The notes below the pieces were generated by a model that was given only the letters and a program-made list of their open reading frames with translations, ran no database searches and was not told the origin of the DNA. Source: JAVBOO01 sp031550435 (GTDB taxonomy: Bacteria > Bacillota > Clostridia > Lachnospirales > WRAX01). From it: 64,000 bases of DNA. Shown in pieces: positions 51,285-58,782 of this stretch (position 1 is its first letter; every line of letters begins with the position of its first letter). The position numbers were made by a program, and so were the translations under genes. The stretch spans positions 1 to 64,000 of the forward strand of contig JAVBOO010000022.1 of the NCBI GenBank assembly GCA_031550435.1. The letters run 5' to 3'.

Positions 51285-52790
51285 TTAATTCAACCCGTAA
51301 ACCTTTGTGTACTTATCTTCGAGATATTTGACGTAGTAATCCGCGTTCAGTTTCTCGCCCGATATTGCTGTAATAATCTCGTCGGGAGTTTTCAGAGAGC
51401 CGTATTGATGGATCTTCTCTTTCAGCCAATCTTTAATCGGGCCGAAATCCCCCTTGCGGACAAGACCCAAAACGTCCAAGTCCTTTTGCATAAAACTGTA
51501 AATCTGTGCGGCATACGCGTTTCCGAGCGAATATGACGGGAAGTAGCCTATCATACCGCCGCTCCAGTGAACATCCTGGAGTATGCCTTCGGCATCGGAG
51601 CCGGGTGTTATTCCTAGATATTCCTCATACTTTTTGTTCCAAAGCACCGGAAGTTCGTCTATATTATACTCCCCGGATATAAGCATTTTCTCTATTTCAT
51701 ATCTGATCATTATATGAAGAGAATAGGTCAGCTCATCGGCCTCGGTACGTATAAGAGAAGGCTCGGCGACGTTTACCGCGCTACAGAACATCTCGGGTGT
51801 TATATCTCTGAAATCGTCCCCAAGTATCTCCATGAGCTCGTCATAGATATTCTGCCAGAACTCGAGGCTTCTTCCTATTATATTCTCAAAAAATCTCGAT
51901 TGCGATTCATGAATGCCCATCGAAACCCCGGAATCGAGCATAGTTCCGGCTATATCGTCCCGTTTGCTCTGCTCGTACAGCGAATGCCCGTATTCATGCA
52001 AAACGCTGAAGAACGACGAGAGAAACATGTTTTCGCGATAGTGCGTAGTTATTCTTACATCGTCTCTCGTAAAATTCATTGTAAAAGGGTGCGCGCTCTC
52101 TTTAAGCATGCCCCTGTTATAATCAAAGCCCACTTTCCGAAGAAGCAGCTCTGATATTTTTTGCTGTTTTTCTTTAGAAACATAACGAGTCGTAAAGCTT
52201 GTGTCAGGTTTTTTGCCCTCGGTTTGAATCCGTTTCAAAAGGGGAACGATAGTCTGCTTCATTTTTGAGAAAAAAACATCGAGCTGCTCGACAGTCAAAC
52301 CTTCTTCATAATCATCGAGCAGGCAGTTATAAGGATGAACCTTGTAGCCTCTATAACCTATAAATTTTATACCGTACTTTATTATTTTATCAAGCGTCTC
52401 TTTGAAAAACGAAAAATCGTTGTTTTCCTTCGCTTCTTCCCATATGTTCTGTGAGTTCGAAGTCAGCTCGCTGTAGGCCATAAACTCCGCGACCGGTATG
52501 GATCTGTACGAGTGATATGCCTTTTTGCAGTACTTGAGCATAACGCTTGTAATTTCGTCAAGCTCCGATGCATGGGCTTCAAGCTCGTCGATATACCCCT
52601 TCATTTCATCCGAAATCGATAAGGAAAAAGCTTCACCGGCCAAAACGCTCATAATCACCGCCCTGGCACGGTTTCCGCCCTTCGGCGCTCCCGTTGCCAT
52701 GTCCCAGCTGAACATACCGCAAGCCATGTTAAGCGCAACAAATTTGTCGGTATATTTCTTAAATTCCGCTATTGTGTTTTCAATACTCAT
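51285..52790 (-). CDS. Carboxypeptidase M32 family (Taq-type) metallopeptidase
   Basis: A 501-residue cytosolic zinc carboxypeptidase. The metal site is HEYGHSLYEQ with the third ligand region MGIHESQSRFFEN, and the family motif FTRDDVRITTHYRENMFLSS is split here as FTRDDVRITTHY and RENMFLSS. IRTEADELTYSLHIMIRYE near the end also belongs to the family. It would trim peptides from the C-terminus. The N-terminus (FSWDMATGAPKGG) is typical. The next gene on this strand is the beta-propeller protein. Length is normal. Confidence 0.94.
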   Translation of the reverse strand: MSIENTIAEFKKYTDKFVALNMACGMFSWDMATGAPKGGNRARAVIMSVLAGEAFSLSISDEMKGYIDELEAHASELDEITSVMLKYCKKAYHSYRSIPVAEFMAYSELTSNSQNIWEEAKENNDFSFFKETLDKIIKYGIKFIGYRGYKVHPYNCLLDDYEEGLTVEQLDVFFSKMKQTIVPLLKRIQTEGKKPDTSFTTRYVSKEKQQKISELLLRKVGFDYNRGMLKESAHPFTMNFTRDDVRITTHYRENMFLSSFFSVLHEYGHSLYEQSKRDDIAGTMLDSGVSMGIHESQSRFFENIIGRSLEFWQNIYDELMEILGDDFRDITPEMFCSAVNVAEPSLIRTEADELTYSLHIMIRYEIEKMLISGEYNIDELPVLWNKKYEEYLGITPGSDAEGILQDVHWSGGMIGYFPSYSLGNAYAAQIYSFMQKDLDVLGLVRKGDFGPIKDWLKEKIHQYGSLKTPDEIITAISGEKLNADYYVKYLEDKYTKVYGLN

Positions 52791-52814
52791 ATTACCCTCC
52801 TAAATTGTATATTA

Positions 52815-53040
52815 AGTGGTATAAAACCCGAACTTTTCGGAGCGTATGCGCAGAAAAGCTTGACGCCTTATCCGCACAAAGACCGCAAAGCGGGCGTTGC
52901 GGATTCAGCGGCAAGGGGTTTTGTACCCGAACAACCGAGTGGTACAAAACCAAACTTTTCGAAACGTATGCACAGAAAAGCTTGCTGCCTTATCCGCGCA
53001 AAGACCGTAAAAGCGTTGACCGGGCTTGCGCGCTAACTCT
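52815..53040 (+). repeat. Family D-related tandem repeat
   Basis: AGTGGTA begins at 52815 and again at 52938, a 123-base period. Each unit reads AACTTTTCG, then CAGAAAAGCTTG and CCTTATCCG. The first unit has the 33-base core at 52871-52903 that is identical to 36010-36042. The second unit is partly decayed after CGCAAAGACCG. Confidence 0.8.
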
Positions 53041-53134
53041 GCGAACGGTTTATGTTCGATACCGCAAAGAAAGTCTTAAAATTGCTGCTATTGCCGCCAT
53101 CTTTTGGACTATCTTATCATCGGCTTTCATTAAT

Positions 53135-53293
53135 ATTACTTCGGCATCAAAATATAGGAAAACGCTATATTTTGCTGTTCCCCGGCTTAGACGCAGATTC
53201 TCCGTATTGTAGCGCCGCGGCGTATCTGAGCGCGCCTGCAAGACCCAAGTAACCGCGTAGTATTCTATACGGTATTTAACTTCCTCGGTAATA
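53135..53293 (-). repeat. Family A repeat, full-length diverged copy
   Basis: Begins ATTACTTCGGCATCAAAATA, keeps the palindrome AAAATATAG / CTATATTTT, a diverged middle hairpin, and the end TATTTAACTTCCTCGGTAAT. Confidence 0.8.
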
Positions 53294-53303
53294 ACAATAA
53301 CTT

Positions 53304-53337
53304 GAAAGGCTACCGGCTTATAGTCGGCAGCCTTTCT
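53304..53337. terminator. Stem-loop downstream of ssrA
   Basis: GAAAGGCT / AGCCTTTC with inner CCG / CGG. On the minus strand it lies about 95 bases after the tmRNA 3' end. The T-tract is weak, so it may serve only partly as a terminator. Confidence 0.5.
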
Positions 53338-53430
53338 AACAAGAAATAAACTTCAGTCGTACCGTTAATGCAAACCCATGGGTAAACACGAAAATCGTGT
53401 GCTCCGGTGTTAGACCTGCGATACAAGAAC

Positions 53431-53775
53431 TGGAGGTGGGGGGAATTGAACCCCCGTCCGAAAACTCTCCGGCAAGAACTTCTTCCATCATAGCCGTTTT
53501 TTTAATTTTCCCTCACCCTAGCGCAAAACGGCAAGCGCTAGGGTTTGGTAGCTTCATAAATTCTCTCGCTTAGGCAAAGCTTAGTAAGCAAGGTTCCCTA
53601 CCTGTCGACGCCGGATTCTTACGCAGTAGGCTACGTAAGGCCGACGGCTGCTTTAATTAAGCAGCAAAAGCTAATTTATTGTTGTCGTTTATTAGACAAT
53701 TTTGGGTTTTAACGCAGTCCCGCTGCGGATGGCTATCCCTGCTTTCATAATCCCCGTCGAAACCATTGCACCCCC
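53431..53775 (-). ncRNA. ssrA: Transfer-messenger RNA (tmRNA)
   Basis: A 345-base tmRNA. The 5' end GGGGGTGCAATGG leads into TTTCGACGGGG, the T-arm reads GGGGGTTCAATTCCCCC, and the acceptor stem pairs GGGGGTG with CACCTCC, including the conserved G-U pair at position 3. The discriminator A is encoded but the CCA is not. The tag frame ends AAC GAC AAC AAT AAA TTA GCT TTT GCT GCT TAA as separate codons, giving NDNNKLAFAA, at 53657-53689. The codon before it is ATA, not GCN. tmRNA rescues stalled ribosomes together with SmpB, whose gene lies 176 bases upstream. Confidence 0.95.
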
Positions 53776-53839
53776 GTGTTAAAATACAGTAGCGATATCA
53801 CCAAGAAATGAAAACTTTTCTGTGAGAATACGCAGACCG

Positions 53840-53868
53840 ATTATACCATAACGGTTTATAAATAACAA
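53840..53868 (-). promoter_or_regulatory. Promoter of ssrA
   Basis: On the minus strand: -35 TTGTTA (53863-53868), 17-base spacer, -10 TATAAT (53840-53845). It implies a 5' extension of about 55 bases, presumably removed by RNase P. Confidence 0.7.
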
Positions 53869-53951
53869 TTGCACTTTGTTTACAAATCAGCATCAAAATC
53901 GCTTAAAAAGAAATAAAAGTAAAATATGGAAGATAATTAACACGCTCTTCC

Positions 53952-54425
53952 CTAGAGCTTTAACTTTCCCTTAAATTCTTTCTCCGTTTCTCGCCTTACG
54001 TCTCGTTTCGCAATCTCGTGCCGCTTGTCATACAACTTTTTGCCCTTTGCTACACCAATGTCGATTTTCACATAGCTGCCCTGAAAGTATATGCGCGTCG
54101 GAACTACCGTATAGCCGTCTCTCGTAACCGCGCCGATCAGCTTGTTAATCTCGCTTCTGTGGAGCAGAAGCCTGCGGGGGCGAAGCGGATCTTTGTTGAA
54201 AATATTACCCTGCTCGTAAGGACTGATATGAAAGTTTAATATAAAAGCTTCTCTGCTCTTAAAGTCTACATAGCTGTCCTTTAAATTGCATTTTCCCTGT
54301 CTGAGAGATTTTACTTCAGTCCCGGAAAGCGAAATTCCCGCCTGGTATGTTTCTTCAATGAAATAATCGTGGTAGGCCTTTTTGTTTTGGGAAATTAGCT
54401 TAAACGAATCTTTGTCTACAGGCAT
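53952..54425 (-). CDS. smpB: SsrA-binding protein SmpB
   Basis: A 157-residue RNA-binding protein that delivers tmRNA to stalled ribosomes. SmpB motifs include FIEETYQAGISLSGTEVKSL, EAFILNFHISPY, GNIFNKDPLRPRRLLLH and the basic C-terminal tail KKLYDKRHEIAKRD that reads the empty mRNA channel. AAGGAGG precedes the ATG. It lies 27 bases after glgA and just upstream of ssrA, the usual neighbour, which supports both calls. Confidence 0.97.
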   Translation of the reverse strand: MPVDKDSFKLISQNKKAYHDYFIEETYQAGISLSGTEVKSLRQGKCNLKDSYVDFKSREAFILNFHISPYEQGNIFNKDPLRPRRLLLHRSEINKLIGAVTRDGYTVVPTRIYFQGSYVKIDIGVAKGKKLYDKRHEIAKRDVRRETEKEFKGKLKL

Positions 54426-54452
54426 AGAAACCTCCTTCCCCGTAAAAAACGT

Positions 54453-55886
54453 CTACAGCCTTTTATATAAATCAATGTACTCCTCTGCGGAGCGCTTCCA
54501 AGAAAAATCAGCTGTCATAGCGTTGTGAATCGCTTTTTTCATCAGGTTTTTATCGGCGTAAACACTGAGAGCCTCGTTAACGGCCCACATTAGCCCGCTC
54601 AAAAGATAATGCTCGAAACAAAAACCGTTTCCCGTTTCCAAGCTGTCCTTGTCGAAATGCACGACGGTGTCCGAAAGACCACCGGTTTTTCTTACTATAG
54701 GAAGCGTACCGTAGCTCATGGCAATAAGCTGGCCGAGCCCGCACGGTTCAAACAGCGAAGGCATCAAGAAGAAATCACTGCCCGCATAAATTTTCTGCGC
54801 GAGCGCTTCATCAAACATTATGTTAACGGAAAGCTTATCCGGGTATCTTTGCTTCAAACTGCTGAACAGATGCTCATACTTTCCGTCTCCGGTTCCAAGT
54901 ACGGTAAGCTGCACATCTTTATCCATAAACTCGCTCATAATACCTGAGACCAAATCCAAGCCCTTTTGGTCTACAAGCCTCGAAACTATCGCGAATAACG
55001 GAACGTCGTCTCTGACCGGGAGACCGAGCTCATCTTGCAATTTTGCCTTGTTAAGTGATTTATTTTCGGCGTTTTCGGCATTGTAGTTTTCATAAATATG
55101 TTTATCCGTCTCGGGATTATAAACAGTCGTATCAATGCCGTTTGTAATGCCGTACAAACTGTCCGCCCTGAGGCACAGCATACCCTCCAAACCGTAACCG
55201 AACGATTGGGTCTGGATTTCATTCGCATAGGTACGGCTGACCGTATTGATAGCGTCGGAATACATGATTCCGGCTTTCATAAAGCTCCAGCCGCCTCTGA
55301 ACTCAAGCTTATCCATGTTTCCGTAACCACGGTCCAAATCCGCGTTACCGAGCATATCTATTCCGAAATACCCTTGGTATTGCAGATTGTGTATCGTGTA
55401 CAGCGTTTTGATGCCCGTAAAAAATAAAAATTTGTTGTAAAAATCCTTGAGATACAGAGGGACCAGACCTGTTTGCCAATCGTTGCAATGTATAACATCG
55501 GGCTTAAAATCAATAAGCCCGCACAACTCTATGCAAGCCTTCGAAAAAAACGCAAACCGCTCGACATCGTCGCCGTATCCGTACAATCCGTCTCTGCCGA
55601 AATAGTATTCATTCTGTATAAAATAAGTCGGTACAGGGGAGTCAGTCTTGAATACGGAAGCACTTTGTTGTCTCCATCCCAAACTGATATCATAGCTTCC
55701 GACATATTCCTGATTTGTAATAAATTGTTCTTTGATCTTCTTGTATTTCGGAAGCACAACTCGAACATCGACGCCGTTCTTGAGCAGTTCCTTCGGAAGA
55801 GCTCCGGCGACGTCGCCCAGCCCTCCGCTCTTAGCAAACGGTGAAACTTCCGAGGACACCAATAAAACCTTTAACGATTTGTCCAT
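54453..55886 (-). CDS. glgA: Glycogen synthase (ADP-glucose type)
   Basis: A 477-residue GT5 glycosyltransferase. KSGGLGDVAGALPKEL is the ADP-glucose binding motif near the N-terminus; IHCNDWQTGLVPLYL, AIVSRLVDQKGLDLV and FEPCGLGQLIAMSYG are the core motifs of the second domain. It extends glycogen chains in the cytosol. The rest of the glycogen pathway is not in the window. It stands between a DivIVA-type gene and smpB on the same strand. Normal length. Confidence 0.95.
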   Translation of the reverse strand: MDKSLKVLLVSSEVSPFAKSGGLGDVAGALPKELLKNGVDVRVVLPKYKKIKEQFITNQEYVGSYDISLGWRQQSASVFKTDSPVPTYFIQNEYYFGRDGLYGYGDDVERFAFFSKACIELCGLIDFKPDVIHCNDWQTGLVPLYLKDFYNKFLFFTGIKTLYTIHNLQYQGYFGIDMLGNADLDRGYGNMDKLEFRGGWSFMKAGIMYSDAINTVSRTYANEIQTQSFGYGLEGMLCLRADSLYGITNGIDTTVYNPETDKHIYENYNAENAENKSLNKAKLQDELGLPVRDDVPLFAIVSRLVDQKGLDLVSGIMSEFMDKDVQLTVLGTGDGKYEHLFSSLKQRYPDKLSVNIMFDEALAQKIYAGSDFFLMPSLFEPCGLGQLIAMSYGTLPIVRKTGGLSDTVVHFDKDSLETGNGFCFEHYLLSGLMWAVNEALSVYADKNLMKKAIHNAMTADFSWKRSAEEYIDLYKRL

Positions 55887-55956
55887 AAGATAACCACCTC
55901 GCGATTATTCCCCTCAAACAGCCGAAAAGCTCGTTTGTCGCTATGCTTCCGGTCTG

Positions 55957-56394
55957 CTACTGCTGATTTTCATTTTTCTCGGCTGTCTCGCTTTTGGAAA
56001 CGACTTCTTTTTCTTTGGACAGCTTTATGTAGTAGTTTTCGAGTGTCTTAAGCCTGTTCTTTAGCAAGCGGAAATCTTCCTCGTTGGCCTTAACAATATA
56101 TTTTTCAACCAGTGAGTTATAGTCCTTCTTAAAACCATCAATCAAAGTGTTTTGTTCGGAAATGCTTGCTTTAATATCCTCAAGATAGCTGTGAGAGTTC
56201 GCGACTATCTCCTCTGCATGCTCCTTCGCTTCGTTCACAATGTTGTCGGCGGCGACCTGTGCGGAAAGTATAGCGTTTTTAATAGATTTGTCCTTCTCTT
56301 TATAACTTCTTATAACGTTTTCGAGCGTCTCGATATAAGCATCGACTTCCGACGGCTCATAGCCTCGTTTGACAAGGTTGAATTTCGCTGCCAT
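55957..56394 (-). CDS. DivIVA-domain protein
   Basis: A 145-residue coiled-coil protein. The first 30 residues (FNLVKRGYEPSEVDAYIETL) match the DivIVA/GpsB N-terminal lipid-binding motif. A long helical region follows (about 30-125, heptad-like with many K and E) and the acidic end is disordered. It may localise proteins to curved membrane at the cell poles or septum. The upstream AGGAGG-type site (CGGAGG) supports the start. The next gene on the same strand, 70 bases away, is glgA; a functional link is not evident. Confidence 0.85.
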   Translation of the reverse strand: MAAKFNLVKRGYEPSEVDAYIETLENVIRSYKEKDKSIKNAILSAQVAADNIVNEAKEHAEEIVANSHSYLEDIKASISEQNTLIDGFKKDYNSLVEKYIVKANEEDFRLLKNRLKTLENYYIKLSKEKEVVSKSETAEKNENQQ

Positions 56395-56632
56395 TATTTT
56401 CCTCCGTACTTATTTTATTGGATTGCCGGGCGAATAAATCGTTAAGACCCAGACGCAAGGCTTATTAAGTTCACAAAAACTGTTGTTATTCGCGAATTTC
56501 GCACTTTTCACCGCTGCGGTTTTAGTATATAATCTTCATAAAAATAGTCTTCATAATATAATAACATAAATAAAATAGGCTTGTAAACAATTTTTAAAAG
56601 CTGTTTGCAAGAGCTAAAAACGGGGCAGGAGC

Positions 56633-57106
56633 ATGGAACACGAATATTTTATGGATGACGCCATAGCCTTGGCGAAACAGGCGGCCGAGCTTGGCGAAGT
56701 GCCGATAGGCTGCGTTATAGTGTACGAAGGAAGCATAATCGGAAAAGGCTACAACCTCCGCAACACAAAGAAAAACGCGCTCTATCATGCCGAGATTTCG
56801 GCGATAAACGAAGCCTCGTCTTTCATGAACGACTGGCGGCTTGAAAACTGTACAATATATGTTACGCTGGAGCCCTGCCCGATGTGCGCGGGCGCGATAG
56901 TAACTTCCAGAATCAAAACGGCGGTATTCGGCGCGAGAAACCCAAAGGCCGGAAGCTGCGGAAGCATACTGAACATATTGCATACAGATAAATTTAACCA
57001 CCAAGTCGAAATAATCGAGGGCATACGCAAAGATGAATGCTCGGAGCTGATGAGCGAGTTTTTCAGGAAACTGAGAGCCGAGAAGAGCAAACAAGCTCTT
57101 GAATAA
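56633..57106 (+). CDS. tadA: tRNA-specific adenosine deaminase TadA
   Basis: A 157-residue zinc deaminase that makes inosine at tRNA position 34. The zinc site is His52 and Glu54 (YHAEISAI) with Cys82 and Cys85 (LEPCPMCAG). VPIGCVIV and VFGARNPKAGSCGS are further TadA marks, and the C-terminal helix contains FFRKLRAEK. ATG 56633 follows GGGGCAGGAG. It is the only plus-strand gene in the last 10 kb. Confidence 0.95.
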   Translation: MEHEYFMDDAIALAKQAAELGEVPIGCVIVYEGSIIGKGYNLRNTKKNALYHAEISAINEASSFMNDWRLENCTIYVTLEPCPMCAGAIVTSRIKTAVFGARNPKAGSCGSILNILHTDKFNHQVEIIEGIRKDECSELMSEFFRKLRAEKSKQALE

Positions 57107-57182
57107 TCTCTTTTGCCGCCGCTCTTATTTTCGGGCCAACCGTTTCATTTAATCAGCGCTTACCCAAAGATTTAATTCGGAA

Positions 57183-58556
57183 TTATTTCCCCAGACAAAA
57201 CTCACCGAATATCCTGTCGCAGATATCTTCATCAATCGAGTTTCCCGTTATTTCCCCGAGACTCCTGTATGCATCCTCGAGGTCTATAACCGCAAGGTCG
57301 GATCCCATTCCGCGATTTAACGTCTCGAGAGCCGATTTCAGGCTATTTTCGGCCTTTATCAATGCCGCCTTATGCCTTCTGTTGTAAATATATTTTGGAT
57401 TATCGTCAATTTCTCCGCCTAATATAACCTTTGTTATCGCTTTGTCAAGAATATTTAGTCCGAAGCCCGTTTCCGCCGATATGCGGATTATTTCCGCCTG
57501 TCCCGAGTGCGCCGTAACTTCGTCATCATCGAGCTCGGCCGGCTTATCGCTCTTGTTTACTATTACGACAGCCTTTTTACCTGTGGCAAAGTTAAGCACT
57601 TCTATGTCTTCTTTGCTCAGTTTTTCGGAGCCGTCTAGCACAATGAGTAAAAGACCTGCTTGCTTTGCCGCGTTTATACTTCTTTCTACGCCCATACTTT
57701 CAACCCTGTCACTGACAGCCCTTATTCCGGCCGTATCGGAAAGTCTGAGTGTCAGACCGGAAGCAAGCCTCATATATTCTCTTACGACATCTCTCGTCGT
57801 ACCGGCGATATCGGTCACTATCGACCGGTCACAGCGCAGCAAGGCGTTCATAAGAGAGGACTTGCCGACATTCGGGCGGCCGAGTATAACGGTATCCACA
57901 CCCTCTTTTATGATTTCGCCCTTATCCGCGCTTCCTATGAGTTTTGAGGTTTCGTCAAGCATTGAGCTTATCAATGCTTTCAGCCCGTCCTCGGTTTCCT
58001 GCTCTATATCGTTTTCGGGATAGTCTATGGCCGCATCTATCGATGCGAAACAACGCATAAGCTTGTCCCTCAGAGCCGAAATTTCACCGTATACAAAGCC
58101 TGACAGCTGGTTGAGAGCCATTTTTCGCGCAAGCTCGCTCTCTGCATTTATGATGTCGCATACAGCCTCTGCCTTCGAAAGGTCTATCCTTCCGTTCAAA
58201 AAAGCCCGCTTTGTAAATTCGCCGTTTTCGGCAAGCCTGGCTCCGTTTTTCAAAAGTAGCTCCAGCACTCTTTGAACGGAGACCGTTCCCCCGTGACAGC
58301 CTATTTCCGCAACATCTTCTCTAGTGTATGAGCGCGGAGCAAGCATGAGAGTAACGACAGCTTCGTCTTCAATAGCTTCAGACACTATAAAACCGTAGAA
58401 AACCCTGTGTGTTTCCGGCTTGTCCGAAAACTCGCGACAGCGAAACACTTTTCTGAGAACGGACAATGTACCCTCCCCGCTCATTCTTATAACACCCAGC
58501 GCCCCGCCGGGGGCGGTTGCAATGGCGCAAATAGTATCGGAAATATTTACTTTCAT
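57183..58556 (-). CDS. mnmE: tRNA modification GTPase MnmE
   Basis: A 457-residue GTPase that, with MnmG, builds the carboxymethylaminomethyl group on U34 of some tRNAs. The N-terminal folate-binding domain has TICAIATAPGGALGVIRMSG. The G domain has GRPNVGKSSLMNALL (G1), TDIAGTTRDVVRE (G2), SDTAGIR (G3) and IVNKSD (G4). The C-terminus ends with FGEFCLGK, the reactive Cys of the family. All parts are present. TGCCGAAGTAAT, which resembles a family A end, lies directly upstream (58565-58576). Confidence 0.96.
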   Translation of the reverse strand: MKVNISDTICAIATAPGGALGVIRMSGEGTLSVLRKVFRCREFSDKPETHRVFYGFIVSEAIEDEAVVTLMLAPRSYTREDVAEIGCHGGTVSVQRVLELLLKNGARLAENGEFTKRAFLNGRIDLSKAEAVCDIINAESELARKMALNQLSGFVYGEISALRDKLMRCFASIDAAIDYPENDIEQETEDGLKALISSMLDETSKLIGSADKGEIIKEGVDTVILGRPNVGKSSLMNALLRCDRSIVTDIAGTTRDVVREYMRLASGLTLRLSDTAGIRAVSDRVESMGVERSINAAKQAGLLLIVLDGSEKLSKEDIEVLNFATGKKAVVIVNKSDKPAELDDDEVTAHSGQAEIIRISAETGFGLNILDKAITKVILGGEIDDNPKYIYNRRHKAALIKAENSLKSALETLNRGMGSDLAVIDLEDAYRSLGEITGNSIDEDICDRIFGEFCLGK

Positions 58557-58726
58557 AAAGCACCTGCCGAAGTAATGTAGTTTTTTACGTAAACACTGAT
58601 TAATTCACTATGGACGGAAACACGCTTTCAACTTTATCCACCGCATTCAGTTATTAAAGATCGTTTAATTCGAATTCACTTATATAGTCGTTTAAGTCAA
58701 AAACGGTCTTAATTCACTATATAATG

Positions 58727-58770
58727 CAAAAAGCTGCCTTGCTATGTCAAGCAAGACAGCGGTTTTTTAT
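58727..58770. terminator. Terminator of the thiI-to-ispH operon
   Basis: AAAAAGCTGCCTTGC / GCAAGACAGCGGTTTTTT forms a strong stem with T-runs on both strands. It follows the ispH-S1 gene on the minus strand. The stretch to 58556 holds nothing else that I recognise. Confidence 0.85.
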
Positions 58771-58782
58771 TTCGTTTAATTA

